A stretch of 64,000 nt of DNA from Cytobacillus oceanisediminis 2691 (GCF_000294775.2 NZ_CP015506.1:595501-659500); one strand, 5' to 3'. Counted from the stretch's first letter, positions 43,760 to 52,695 are shown. A program made the numbers and translations. The notes: a model not told the origin generated them from the letters alone.

Positions 43760-43904
43760 GTTAATCCCTCCATTACCTTTTTTTTACATATATTCTGAAA
43801 GGACTCGACTAATTCCTGTATAAACAGGATAATAATTTAATGGTTGTTGCAAATCTAAAACAGTTCTCAAGCAAGTTTAAGAATGGGTATTTAACAAGGG
43901 AGGG

Positions 43905-44321
43905 TCACTTTACTTCCCTTAAGCCCTTCCCTTCAAGAATATCTTGAATACCTTCTTCACAAACGCCGTATGAACGCCAGGAACACGTTTCGCAAACAGT
44001 TTGAATATCTGAGGGAAGGGCATATTTTTGAATGTTCGACTCAATGTCCTTCCAATACAGGATTTGCCCGATCTTAAGTCCAAGTTTTTCTAAAATAACG
44101 GCATCTCTTTCATAAATATCGTTGTGTTCACAGTGGTATTCACCTGAGTTGGGATACTTTTCACACAGTTGATCTGGCCCTTTTACAAGCTGTATCCATG
44201 TCCTGGGGTTGTCTCTCAAGGCTTGGTGCAAACGTGTCATATTTTCCACGTATTCCTGAGAGTAGCCCATTCCCCGATATCCCAGAAGGCAAAAAAGATG
44301 ATGGCCTCGCAGCTTATACAT
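43905..44321 (-). CDS. DUF1284 family Cys-rich protein
   Basis: This 138-residue protein has seven Cys, with MYKLRGHHLFCLLGYRGMGYS at the start, HCEHND in the middle and CETCSWRSYGVCEEG near the end. This spacing is known for DUF1284, proposed to bind an iron-sulfur cluster. Role unknown. GGGGGGATTTT precedes ATG. A minus-strand frame upstream to 44497 overlaps its start but has no ribosome site. Confidence 0.88.
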   Translation of the reverse strand: MYKLRGHHLFCLLGYRGMGYSQEYVENMTRLHQALRDNPRTWIQLVKGPDQLCEKYPNSGEYHCEHNDIYERDAVILEKLGLKIGQILYWKDIESNIQKYALPSDIQTVCETCSWRSYGVCEEGIQDILEGKGLREVK

Positions 44322-44514
44322 AAAATCCCCCCAATTGAAATGGTTCGTTTACGTTTAAATGTTAACTTAAAAAATGTATAGTTAACATACTTGTTTATCA
44401 TAACATTGATCAGCTGAGGGTCTTTTTTAAAGTCTTTTGGGGCAGGCTGTTTAAAATGGAAAATAAACTCCTGTAAATATTGAATTGCCTGTGACAAGTT
44501 GATATATTAACTTA

Positions 44515-44758
44515 TATATATGGAATCAATGATGTGATCAAGTAAATAAGGATTGTGAAACAGAAAATATAGCCTGGGCTGAAAGCTATATCACCCCTCC
44601 TTATTGAACCCTGCCACGGAGATTGTTAGTAAAGCTAACCGGGTCGTTTCGTTACAAACGTTTGGAGGACTTTAGATTTTAAATTAAAGTCGAACTAAGG
44701 TGGTACCACGTCTATTAGCGTAAAGACGTCCTTTTGAAGGACTCTTTATGCTTTTTTA
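44515..44758 (+). promoter_or_regulatory. T-box leader (proline) before proS
   Basis: A Stem I pairing AATAAGGA with TCCTTATT encloses an apical region; it is followed by GAACCCTGCC, which offers CCC or CCT as proline specifier (44609-44612). The conserved T-box AAGGTGGTACCACG lies at 44697-44710. The terminator AGCGTAAAGACGTCC / GGACTCTTTATGCT with T6 lies at 44717-44758. Uncharged tRNA(Pro) should allow read-through into proS. Confidence 0.92.
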
Positions 44759-44797
44759 TTTTTTAAACAAATTTCATTTTCCAAGGAGGAAAAGAAG

Positions 44798-46237
44798 ATG
44801 TCTCAACAAAAGCCAAACAACTTTTCAAAATGGTATCTTGATACGATTCAAAAAGCCGATTTATTTGATTACACCCCAGTTCGCGGCTGTATTGCCTTTA
44901 AGCCGGATGGCTATGAAATATGGGAACATATTCAGGAAGAGATGGATAGGCGTTTTAAAGAAACCGGTCATCGCAATGCATATTTCCCCATGTTAATTCC
45001 AGAATCCTTCTTTCAGAAGGAAAAGGATCATATTGAAGGATTCTCGCCAGAGCTTCCATGGATAACAGAAGCGGCAGGTGAGAAACTGGAGGAACGTCTG
45101 GCACTGCGCCCAACTTCTGAAACAATGATTGGACATTTGTATTCAGATTGGATTAAGAGTTATCGGGATCTGCCTGTATTAATAAATCAATGGGCAAATG
45201 TATTCCGGTGGGAGAAGAAGACTCTTCCATTTATCCGCACTTCTGAATTTTTATGGCAGGAAGGCCATACGGCTCATGTGGATGAAGAAGATGCGCGTAA
45301 GGAAACAATGCAAATGCTTTCCATTTATAAAGAGGTTGTAGAAGGATTACTTGCGATTCCGGTTTATGATGGCCAAAAAACACCATCAGAACGCTTTGCC
45401 GGTGCGGTTGATACTTTTTCCATTGAAGCGATGATGAAAGATGGAAAAGCTGTGCAGGCAGGTACCTCCCATTACTTAGGTACAAAATTTGCCGAAGCTT
45501 TCGATATCAAATATTTGAATAAAGAAAATAAACACACCTTTGTCCATACAACATCCTGGGGTACGTCTACACGGTTAATTGGCTCCGTTATCATGGTTCA
45601 TGGAGATGAGCAAGGCCTTGTGCTGCCTCCAAAAATAGCACCGACTCAAGTTGTGCTGATTCCAGTCGGGCCATGGAAAAAGAACCCGGCCATTATGGAG
45701 AAGTTAGATGAAATCTTTGCAGCATTAAAGGCAGAAGGAATCCGCGTCCGCTTAGATGATTCTGATCAATCACCAGGATATAAATTTAATGAGTGGGAAC
45801 TGAAAGGTGTACCTGTCCGCATAGAACTCGGTCCACGTGATTTAGACCAAAATCAATGCTTAATGAAGGCCCGTGATCTTGGAGACAAAGTTGCGGTACC
45901 GCTTGAAGCCATTATTGACAGCATTAAAAAAGAGCTTGAAACCATGCAGAATCGTCTATTCGAAAATGCAAAAGCGTTCCGCTCGGAGAATTCACACACA
46001 CATATTGATACAATGGACCAGTTAGAACAGCACATAGCAGAATCCGAATTAAATGAAACCATTCCTGGCTGGATATTGGCTGGCTGGTGCGGTGAAGACG
46101 CCTGTGAAGAAAGTGTCAAAGAAAAAACAAAATTCACAACAAGGAACATTCCGTTCAATCCGCCGGCAACTAAGGACACATGCATCCATTGTGGTAAAGA
46201 AGCGAAGCATACGGTTTGGTTTGCGCGAGCTTATTAA
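44798..46237 (+). CDS. proS: Prolyl-tRNA synthetase, archaeal/eukaryotic type
   Basis: This 479-residue class II synthetase lacks the bacterial insertion domain (bacterial ProRS is about 565 residues) and has a C-terminal zinc-like domain (PGWILAGWCGEDACEESVK, TCIHCGKEAKHTVWFARAY) of the archaeal type. Motif 1 region is GYEIWEHIQEEMDRRFKETG, motif 2 NVFRWEKKTLPFIRTSEFLWQEGHT, motif 3 GTSTRLIGSVIMVHGDEQGL. Bacillaceae often carry this as a second ProRS. The upstream T-box makes it proline-starvation inducible. GGAGGAAAAG precedes ATG. Confidence 0.95.
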   Translation: MSQQKPNNFSKWYLDTIQKADLFDYTPVRGCIAFKPDGYEIWEHIQEEMDRRFKETGHRNAYFPMLIPESFFQKEKDHIEGFSPELPWITEAAGEKLEERLALRPTSETMIGHLYSDWIKSYRDLPVLINQWANVFRWEKKTLPFIRTSEFLWQEGHTAHVDEEDARKETMQMLSIYKEVVEGLLAIPVYDGQKTPSERFAGAVDTFSIEAMMKDGKAVQAGTSHYLGTKFAEAFDIKYLNKENKHTFVHTTSWGTSTRLIGSVIMVHGDEQGLVLPPKIAPTQVVLIPVGPWKKNPAIMEKLDEIFAALKAEGIRVRLDDSDQSPGYKFNEWELKGVPVRIELGPRDLDQNQCLMKARDLGDKVAVPLEAIIDSIKKELETMQNRLFENAKAFRSENSHTHIDTMDQLEQHIAESELNETIPGWILAGWCGEDACEESVKEKTKFTTRNIPFNPPATKDTCIHCGKEAKHTVWFARAY

Positions 46238-46284
46238 GCTGTGAGTGTGAAATATTACGTGATCTTTCAGGGTCAATTATTTAG

Positions 46285-46312
46285 GTCCGCCTCACTCAGG
46301 CGGACTTTTTTC
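46285..46312 (+). terminator. Intrinsic terminator after proS
   Basis: GTCCGCCT (46285-46292) pairs with AGGCGGAC (46298-46305), then six T. Confidence 0.92.
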
Positions 46313-46533
46313 TTAAAGATGATTGAATGAACGTCCAGGTTTCACAGTAAAGCATTCGAATAAGGAACTTAAACATATTTTATTGTACTGATTAATATGT
46401 TAAAATCAAAAATGTCTAAAAATTTAGATAACATTTTCGGACAATGTTATTATGACAATCAATATATTGGCATGAAAATACTATGGGGAACAGATCTCAA
46501 ATAACTTTATAGGTATTGAAAGGGGAAAATCAT

Positions 46534-47091
46534 TTGAATCAAACATTATTAATTATTGATGCCCAACAGGAGTTAATTGATGGGAATATAAAAGAAAGTA
46601 AAGTTTTTAATAAAGAGCGGCTTATTGGGAATATCAATTTAGTGATCGAAAAGGCAAAGCAATCCAGTATTCCAGTTGTCTTTGTTAGGGATTTAGATGT
46701 TGCTGAAGGGAAAGGCAAAGGATTTCAGGTTCACGAAGAAATTAATGTGCCTGCGGAAACGAAGTTCTTTGATAAAGCTGCGACGAATTCCTTCCATGGA
46801 ACAGGACTGCTGGATCACCTTAAATCTCAAAAGGTCAAGCATGTTGTTATAATGGGGTGTAAAACCCAGCACTGTATAGACAGTGCAGTTAGAACCGCAA
46901 CTATTAGTGGATTGGATGTCACATTAGTAGGTGATGGACATTCAACAACGGACAGCGATGCTTTAAGTGCAGAACAAATTATCAAGCATCATAATGATAC
47001 TCTTCACGGCCATTACAATGTGGAACATTTTTCAGTTGTCAGAAATGCAGCGGAAGACTTGTTTCATCCGATACATGATTCATATAGGTGA
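46534..47091 (+). CDS. Isochorismatase-family cysteine hydrolase
   Basis: This 185-residue hydrolase has the triad of the family: Asp in LLIIDAQQELI, Lys in FFDKAATNSF and Cys in VIMGCKTQHCIDSAVRTA (second Cys at the nucleophile place). The closing VTLVGDGHSTTDSDALSAEQIIKHHN is typical. Members act on nicotinamide, ureidomalonamate or similar amides; the substrate cannot be named. TTG 46534 follows AAAGGGG; the TTG at 46516 precedes it. Monocistronic. Confidence 0.88.
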   Translation: MNQTLLIIDAQQELIDGNIKESKVFNKERLIGNINLVIEKAKQSSIPVVFVRDLDVAEGKGKGFQVHEEINVPAETKFFDKAATNSFHGTGLLDHLKSQKVKHVVIMGCKTQHCIDSAVRTATISGLDVTLVGDGHSTTDSDALSAEQIIKHHNDTLHGHYNVEHFSVVRNAAEDLFHPIHDSYR

Positions 47092-47221
47092 ATTGAAATT
47101 ATAGTATAGAGATATTCCTTATTAACAATAGATTCCCAATTTCTTACTGTGAAATTGGGATATTTAATTTGTGAAAGATAGGCATTCATGAAAGTAGAGG
47201 TATACAGGAATTTCCTGAACA

Positions 47222-47797
47222 TCAAGAATGCTGCCCCCGTATTTTTTCCCCTTTTTTCGCTTTTAGAATCCATTTTATAAACTGTTGCCTGTCATATAAA
47301 CGCATATTGTTTGCTTCGGCAAATTCAATTGCTTGACGGGTGAAACGCTCATTTGTGATGACCCAGCATTCAGCAGCATCAAAAATATCCATTTGCCTTA
47401 AAGTTTTTTGGACTAGGCGTATTCCGACTTCTCTTTTATGGCTTTTGACTTTAACAATCACTTGATACCCCGATGGAGAGGCAAGTAAAAAACTTATATC
47501 CGGATTCTCATCAATCGGTTTTGTAACTATATAACCAAGTTTGGATAATAGAGAGATGGAGAAATCCTCTAATTGCTCATCTGAAAGTTTGCTGATCAGC
47601 CAGATTTCGGAATCCGCCTGACTTTTCTGATCACGGCGAAACCAAAACAATCCGTAAACGAGATAGAAAATCACCTCTCCCAAAAAAGTCAGAAATGCAT
47701 TTTCCCAATTGTTCGTATTCATAAAGACAATAATCGGCACCAGGATGATCATAAACCAAAGTATTAGATGATGACGTTCATTCAACCTGTAACACAT
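47222..47797 (-). CDS. Membrane-anchored Mrr-like restriction endonuclease domain
   Basis: This 191-residue protein has two N-terminal helices (HLILWFMIILVPIIVFM and AFLTFLGEVIFYLVYGLFWF) and a C-terminal Mrr/PD-(D/E)XK domain: LSDEQLEDFSISLLSKLGY, Asp in ENPDISFLLAS, QVIVKVK as the (D/E/Q)xK strand, and DAAECWVITNERFTRQAIEFAEANNMRL. The second acidic residue appears replaced by Gln, as in many Mrr proteins. The domain may cut modified DNA or act only structurally; membrane-tethered versions are common in Firmicutes and uncharacterised. The start is uncertain (ATG 47797 or TTG 47785). Confidence 0.85.
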   Translation of the reverse strand: MCYRLNERHHLILWFMIILVPIIVFMNTNNWENAFLTFLGEVIFYLVYGLFWFRRDQKSQADSEIWLISKLSDEQLEDFSISLLSKLGYIVTKPIDENPDISFLLASPSGYQVIVKVKSHKREVGIRLVQKTLRQMDIFDAAECWVITNERFTRQAIEFAEANNMRLYDRQQFIKWILKAKKGEKIRGQHS

Positions 47798-47959
47798 CCT
47801 TCATTCTAAAAGTCTTCTAATCTTGTTATATCACAAATCATTTGGGCGGCAAGAATAGGAATATCTAAAAAGATTGGAATCGCCAAAATATATTGGTAAA
47901 ATTTACATTTACGAACATGTGTTTTATAATATTATTATCTTAAAATGGAGGTAGAATAC

Positions 47960-48520
47960 TTGAGGCCGGAACTAAGAAAGGATTTGGAAGTAAAAGATTT
48001 CCTCAGCTATTATTGGTTAAAAGAAGAACTGCAAGTTTTTTGCAGAGAGAATGGAATGAGTGCTGCTGGCTCTAAAATGGAGATTACGGATAGAATAGCA
48101 GCATTTCTTCAGACAGGAGATATAAACAAGCCAGCAAAGAAAAAAAAGTCCCCTTCTAAAGATGTTTTGTCAGAATTAAATTTAGATACTGTCATCACAG
48201 AAAATCACCGCTGCAGCCAGACCGTAAGAGCCTTCTTCAAATCAATTATCCCTAAATTTCATTTTTCGACTTATATTCAAAATTATTTTAAAGAAAATGC
48301 AGGCAAAACATATCGTGATGTGGTTCATGCTTGGTATGAAGAGGAAGAAAGAAAAAAGAATCCGTCTTATAAAAAACAAATAGGGTCTCAATTCTAATAT
48401 AATCAGTTCACCAGAGATTATTTTGCAGACCCAAAAAACAAAGGCAGTAATCGAGAAGAGGCCATTAAAGCCTGGAATGTATTAAAAAAACTGCCAGGAA
48501 GCAACAAATACAGAGGCTGA
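47960..48520 (+). pseudogene. SAP-domain (DUF6434-like) gene cut by one TAA
   Basis: TTG 47960 lies eight bases after GGAGG. The frame encodes a SAP DNA-binding motif (YYWLKEELQVFCRENGMSAAGSKMEITDRIAAFL split in two) and a C-terminal domain (ITENHRCSQTVRAFFKSIIP, YIQNYFKENAGKTYRDVVHAW). It stops with TAA at 48395 after GSQF. The same frame then stays open for 40 codons (YNQFTRDYFADPKNKGSNRE, EAIKAWNVLKKLPGSNKYRG) to TGA 48518, matching the expected domain end. Thus a single GAA-to-TAA-like change truncates it. The shorter 145-residue product could still be made. Confidence 0.8.
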
Positions 48521-48675
48521 TTTACATATGAAAGCAGGTTTGAAGTTAATCAATTAATTAGAATAGATGCAGAATGGAATTTAATGGGCAGGAATGGGTG
48601 TGGTTGAAAGGGTTTGGAGCAACAACTAATTGTGGATGAATTACCCAATGTAAGTTTTATAATGGAGGTCTCCAA

Positions 48676-49206
48676 ATGAAGATTCGGCTTACGGAATTTA
48701 GCGATAATTGGGCTTTAATGTATGAAGTAGAGGCACAGTTTCTCAAAACCATCTTTAAAGATGACATCATAAAATGTGAACATTTTGGCAGTACTGCGGT
48801 CCAGGGGATGAAGGCAAAGCCTGTAATCGATATGATATTTATTGTGAAGGACATCGAAAAGATAGACAGTTTTAATGAAGAAATGAAAAACCTAGGATAT
48901 GAGGCTGCTGGTGAATGGGGAATTACAGGAAGACGATTATTTCGAAAAGGCGGGGAAAACCGATCTCATCATTTGCATTTCTATCAATTTGATAACCCCC
49001 AAATAGAACGGCACCTAATATTTAGAGATTATCTGCGGTCCCATCCTGCTGAAGCAGCAAGGTACACTAAATTCAAGGAAGAATTAGCAAAAAGGTTTGA
49101 TGACACAAGTGAGTATAGCCAAGCAAAAAAGGCATTTGTGAAGGAAATGGAGAAAAAAGCACTTGTTTGGTCTGGGGAAGCAAGGAAATTAAATGCAGAG
49201 GAATAG
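48676..49206 (+). CDS. GrpB-family (UPF0157) nucleotidyltransferase-like protein
   Basis: This 176-residue protein has HFGSTAVQGMKAKPVIDMIF, the pol-beta-like nucleotidyltransferase signature of the GrpB family, and the HLHFYQFDNPQIERHLIFRDYLRSHP segment. Family members may transfer nucleotides to small molecules or proteins; function is unknown. GGAGGTCTCC precedes ATG. Single gene. Confidence 0.92.
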   Translation: MKIRLTEFSDNWALMYEVEAQFLKTIFKDDIIKCEHFGSTAVQGMKAKPVIDMIFIVKDIEKIDSFNEEMKNLGYEAAGEWGITGRRLFRKGGENRSHHLHFYQFDNPQIERHLIFRDYLRSHPAEAARYTKFKEELAKRFDDTSEYSQAKKAFVKEMEKKALVWSGEARKLNAEE

Positions 49207-49254
49207 CAATATGCTCTCATTCCTTCACAATTATGGCATTAGGTTAAAAGGATT

Positions 49255-49464
49255 TTAATTACAGCCAATGTGCTTAACAAACTTTTGGTATGCTTTTGCA
49301 GTAATCATTGAAATTAAATAAATGCTTATGAATGAAGCAACAGATACGAAGAGTAAATAAATTACTGTATAAGGTTTAGGAATATCCACATTGAAAAAGG
49401 CAAATATAGTTATTAACAATGAAATTCCTATTGCTTTTGTGGTGTGTTTATTTTGAGTGTTCAT
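49255..49464 (-). CDS. Small two-helix membrane protein (69 aa)
   Basis: AAAGGAGGATTTT precedes ATG at 49464. Helix 1 is AIGISLLITIFAFFNV, helix 2 YTVIYLLFVSVASFISIYLI, with a basic C-terminal tail ending HIGCN. No family recognised; the strong ribosome site supports it as real. Confidence 0.7.
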   Translation of the reverse strand: MNTQNKHTTKAIGISLLITIFAFFNVDIPKPYTVIYLLFVSVASFISIYLISMITAKAYQKFVKHIGCN

Positions 49465-49615
49465 AAAATCCTCCTTTCGATTAATCTTAATAACTGTCTG
49501 TTAGTTAAATAACATATATCTACATATTAACATAAAATCCCATTAATATCTTTCAAAAGGATTTATCTTCCAAATATCGAATTATATAGGGAAATCTTAT
49601 ATTTAGGAGATTACT

Positions 49616-50065
49616 ATGGGGTATGTAATGGAGTTAAGAAAAATAGTTGGAAGCCGTCCTCTTGTTATTACTGGAGCGAGTGTAATCGTTTTAGATAAGA
49701 ATAATAGGCTGTTATTACAATTAAGGAAGGATAATAACTGCTGGGGATTGGCGGGAGGTTCTCTGGAGCCCGGAGAGACATTGGAAGAGGTGGCTAAGAG
49801 AGAGCTGCTTGAAGAAACTGGGTTAACAGCAAATGATCTGCGGTTGTTTAATATCTATTCAGGAGATGAATTTTACTATAAATATCCTCACGGTGATGAA
49901 GTATATAATGTCATTGCCTCCTATATCTGCACCGACTATGATGGAGAACTTACAATCGATAACGAAGAGGTTAATGATTTACGCTTTTATCATGTTCATG
50001 ATATTCCCTCAAATATAAGCCCTCCAGATCGTAAAGTGATTGAGGATTATATTAATTCTATTTAA
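49616..50065 (+). CDS. Nudix hydrolase
   Basis: This 149-residue protein has a complete Nudix box GGSLEPGETLEEVAKRELLEETGL (written in pieces: GGSLEPGE, REL, EETGL). The fold starts GASVIVLDKNNRLLLQLRKD and ends EVNDLRFYHVHDIP. It hydrolyses nucleoside diphosphates linked to another group; the substrate is open. AGGAG lies about eight bases before ATG. A terminator follows. Confidence 0.92.
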   Translation: MGYVMELRKIVGSRPLVITGASVIVLDKNNRLLLQLRKDNNCWGLAGGSLEPGETLEEVAKRELLEETGLTANDLRLFNIYSGDEFYYKYPHGDEVYNVIASYICTDYDGELTIDNEEVNDLRFYHVHDIPSNISPPDRKVIEDYINSI

Positions 50066-50068
50066 AAA

Positions 50069-50096
50069 GGAGTTCCCAACCGGAGCTCTTTTTTCT
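50069..50096 (+). terminator. Intrinsic terminator after Nudix gene
   Basis: GAGTTCC (50070-50076) pairs with GGAGCTC (50082-50088), one wobble, then a T-run. Confidence 0.8.
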
Positions 50097-50291
50097 TCGC
50101 TGAAAAACAGAAAATAATGGAATTGGGATAATTTTCTATGAAGAAAATGATAAGATTAATTTAGAAGGAGGGAGGGCAGAAATAATCATTTTCGAAGACA
50201 TAGATCATCTAATTATGCTCGATACTGAAGGATTTGTTCAAAAATTTAATAGTATAAATTTCGTTACTAAATATAAAAAGGAAGTTGGAAT

Positions 50292-50945
50292 ATGGAAAAA
50301 AACAAGAAGTTTTTGACGGTACTGATAACAGTAGCATTATCAGGTGTACTGGCTGCTTGTGGAGACTCATCTGAAGAATCGAGCAGCCAGCCAGCTAATA
50401 ACAGCTCGGCTCAAAATGAAGATGGCGGCTCAACTGATAGGGATTCTGCAGATTCAGAGGAAAATGAGGAAGAAAACTCTTCTGGCAGCAGTGACAACAC
50501 ACAGCTCAATGAACAAGAAAATACAGACAATTCATCTGCAGCCTCAAATGATGGAGAGTCAGTGGAGTCCAGTAATCAAAATGAAAATCATGAAAGTAAT
50601 AAGGATGAATATCTCAAGAAACTAAACAAAATGGAAGAAGCGGACAGATACGCAGAAGCCAAAACAACCACGGCAGAATTGGTGGAGCAAGAGGCGGAAA
50701 GATATAGAAATTGGGATGAGGAATTAAACAAAATTTATGGTCTGCTAGAAGATCAGCTTGATAAAGGGCAGATGGACCAGTTAAGAGAAGAACAGCGGAT
50801 CTGGATCCAACAAAGAGATGAAGCTGCGAAAAAGTCTTCTCTGAAATACAAAGGCGGTTCGATGGAGCCATTGGAATATGTGGCTACACAAGCAAGTCTT
50901 ACAAGAGAAAGGTGTTATTTGTTGGTTGCAAAGTATATGAAGTAA
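50292..50945 (+). CDS. LprI-like (DUF1311) lipoprotein
   Basis: This 217-residue lipoprotein (lipobox LAAC at about residue 20) has a long low-complexity Ser/Glu/Asn linker (about 25-100) and a C-terminal helical DUF1311 domain: YRNWDEELNKIYGLLEDQLD, QMDQLREEQRIWIQQRDEAA and TRERCYLLVAKYM. This domain is that of lysozyme-inhibitor LprI. It is likely displayed on the cell surface. The low-complexity linker probably spans the wall. The 5' gap (50100-50290) holds an open frame (FEDIDHLIMLDTEGFVQ) without a good start. Confidence 0.87.
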   Translation: MEKNKKFLTVLITVALSGVLAACGDSSEESSSQPANNSSAQNEDGGSTDRDSADSEENEEENSSGSSDNTQLNEQENTDNSSAASNDGESVESSNQNENHESNKDEYLKKLNKMEEADRYAEAKTTTAELVEQEAERYRNWDEELNKIYGLLEDQLDKGQMDQLREEQRIWIQQRDEAAKKSSLKYKGGSMEPLEYVATQASLTRERCYLLVAKYMK

Positions 50946-51171
50946 TTTTTGGCACTAACGAGCAGGTTGCCTCCATCTCCTTTGTACTTATTTTAAACGA
51001 GTGAAAGAGTTGCAGATCCAGTAGGGATAGCACCTCCTTTTTCTTCTTCGGCCAGACGGGGCAGATTTGTATTTGGTCATTAAATAATAAATATGTTTAA
51101 TAGATAATTACACAAGCAAAGATAATAAATTTGAATAAAGATATAGTAATCTATCAAGAAAGGAGTGGATT

Positions 51172-51657
51172 ATGTTGAGTTCATCTTGGCATTCTGAAGG
51201 AAGAACAATTTATCATAGTGGTTATAGCTATAATCAGAATGACTACTATCATCATGATGGATATATGCAGGACCAGTATGATCATCATGGTTACTATTAT
51301 GATCGATGTAGACAGGATAAGTGCAAACCCCATGATTGCCATTATGATTGCAGAAATAAACAGAACAGATGCAATCATCATGCTTGCCATCATGATTGTG
51401 GATGCAGATATGACAAGTGTAAACATCATACTTGCCATCATGATTGCTGCTGCAAAAAGAAAGAATGTTTCGAGAAGCACTGCAAAACCATTTGCCAGCA
51501 TAAGCATAATGAAAAATGCAAAAATGGCTACCGAATAGTTTGGCGTAAAGAAGAAAAATGCTGTAACGATGGACGCAAAATTGTTTGGCATAAGGAGAAA
51601 ATACCATGCAAAGATGACTGTCGCGTAGTATGCTGGAATAAGCCAATAAAATGTTGA
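51172..51657 (+). CDS. Cys/His-rich repeat protein (161 aa)
   Basis: AAAGGAG precedes ATG 51172. The protein has a Tyr/His/Asp-rich N-terminal third (YHHDGYMQDQYDHHGYYYD), a middle of repeated CxxxxCKxHxCHxDC-type units (CKPHDCHYDC, CNHHACHHDC, CKHHTCHHDC) and a Lys/Cys-rich end with two related IVWRKEEKCC/IVWHKEKIPC units. About 25 Cys and many His suggest metal binding or disulfide cross-linking, as in spore coat proteins. No signal peptide. A sporulation role is a guess. A terminator follows. Confidence 0.8.
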   Translation: MLSSSWHSEGRTIYHSGYSYNQNDYYHHDGYMQDQYDHHGYYYDRCRQDKCKPHDCHYDCRNKQNRCNHHACHHDCGCRYDKCKHHTCHHDCCCKKKECFEKHCKTICQHKHNEKCKNGYRIVWRKEEKCCNDGRKIVWHKEKIPCKDDCRVVCWNKPIKC

Positions 51658-51687
51658 ACAAACATCGTCTAGGTGTGTGTTGACATA

Positions 51688-51717
51688 AACTTGATCAAAT
51701 GTGGTCAAGTTTTTTTT
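51688..51717 (+). terminator. Intrinsic terminator after Cys/His-rich gene
   Basis: AACTTGA (51688-51694) pairs with TCAAGTT (51705-51711), followed by six more T. Confidence 0.85.
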
Positions 51718-51861
51718 CAGAGGGAGCCGAAGCGGGCATGTTACATATGTTTTATCATTTGCAACTGTCTATATTGTCCTTGGCAAAAAAGACTGAATAA
51801 AATTAAAATTGAAACAATTAAAGACTTCAACCGTATATAGTTAGGAAAAAGGAGGTTTGGT

Positions 51862-52158
51862 TTGAAGTATCTAATTATCGGAATGGTTTTGTCAATAACT
51901 GGTGTTTTACTATCATTTGGTTTTGGGGAATTAAGTAAGGCTTACTTAGTGACAGGAGCAATTGGCTTATTTTTTATGGCCATGTCTGTTCTTATGTCAG
52001 GTTCAATACCTGGCCCCCACCGAATAAGGGCAGGCCTAGAAGCACCTGATTCTCCAGACGAAAGACAGAAACGAAAAAGAACAAGCATCGGCTCCGTTTT
52101 AATTGGTCTGCCAAATATTATGACTGCGCTGCTTCTTTATCTTTTCTTAGCTAAATAA
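51862..52158 (+). CDS. DUF5316 membrane protein
   Basis: This 98-residue protein has three membrane helices (YLIIGMVLSITGVLLSFGF, AYLVTGAIGLFFMAMSVLMSG, SVLIGLPNIMTALLLYLFL) and a hydrophilic loop SIPGPHRIRAGLE, a pattern of DUF5316. TTG 51862 follows GGAGG. Function unknown. Confidence 0.8.
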   Translation: MKYLIIGMVLSITGVLLSFGFGELSKAYLVTGAIGLFFMAMSVLMSGSIPGPHRIRAGLEAPDSPDERQKRKRTSIGSVLIGLPNIMTALLLYLFLAK

Positions 52159-52204
52159 GTGTATATCAATAAAGGCGGCCTTTCTAACAAGGGGGATTGA
52201 TTCC

Positions 52205-52378
52205 ATGTGGTGGTTAGTGATTTTTATTGTTGGAATTATACTATTTGCTTTATTTATTGATTGGAAACGCAAGAAAAACAATAATAATCCTCATATCCCA
52301 ATCAATCCTAATGCAAAACCAGGAGAGAGCTCAAATTATTTGATGGGAGAAAATAAAGACTCAGGAGGATTTCAATAA
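52205..52378 (+). CDS. Small membrane protein (57 aa)
   Basis: AAGGGGGATTGATTCC precedes ATG. One N-terminal helix (WWLVIFIVGIILFALFIDW) is followed by a basic stretch KRKKNNNN and a hydrophilic tail. It lies in a run of small membrane genes between DUF5316 and the 77-residue protein. No family recognised. Confidence 0.6.
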   Translation: MWWLVIFIVGIILFALFIDWKRKKNNNNPHIPINPNAKPGESSNYLMGENKDSGGFQ

Positions 52379-52455
52379 TTTTATGAACTCGTGATTCCTT
52401 GCTTCCAGGTAACTGTAATTGAAAAAGTAAGTCATGGAAAATTAGGAGGGATTTT

Positions 52456-52689
52456 ATGGAGAAAATAATAGTGAAAACAGGGATATATTCATTTATTGTC
52501 TCCTTTTTCTTATTAGTGGCCTTTATGAAGCGGATAGAAAGCACAACTGATGTTGATGGTATGACTTCAAGTGTTATAACACCTTTTCCTGAGTTCTTTT
52601 TTACTATTTTCCGATATTCTGTAATCACTTCAATCATTGCAGTTCTCATTGCAATTGCTTATTTGGCTTCAATGATGAAAAATGAGTAG
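52456..52689 (+). CDS. Small two-helix membrane protein (77 aa)
   Basis: AGGAGGGATTTT precedes ATG. Helices are GIYSFIVSFFLLVAFM and TIFRYSVITSIIAVLIAIAYLA, with an outside loop MKRIESTTDVDGMTSSVITP. The loop and length recall small Bacillus membrane proteins of unknown role. A terminator follows. Confidence 0.7.
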   Translation: MEKIIVKTGIYSFIVSFFLLVAFMKRIESTTDVDGMTSSVITPFPEFFFTIFRYSVITSIIAVLIAIAYLASMMKNE

Positions 52690-52695
52690 CAAACG

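Noticed and set aside
44237..44497. Minus-strand frame starting MSQAIQYLQEFIFHF
   Set aside because: No ribosome site and it overlaps the start of the DUF1284 gene in another frame; at most a gene remnant.
48395..48397. Stop-codon reassignment or read-through as an explanation for the in-frame TAA cases
   Set aside because: Many well-defined genes here end normally with TAA; simple gene decay or base error explains the cases better.
51181..51708. Long minus-strand frames opposite the Cys/His-rich gene
   Set aside because: They arise from repeated CAT/CATCAT codons read backwards as ATG; no ribosome site and the plus frame has a strong one.
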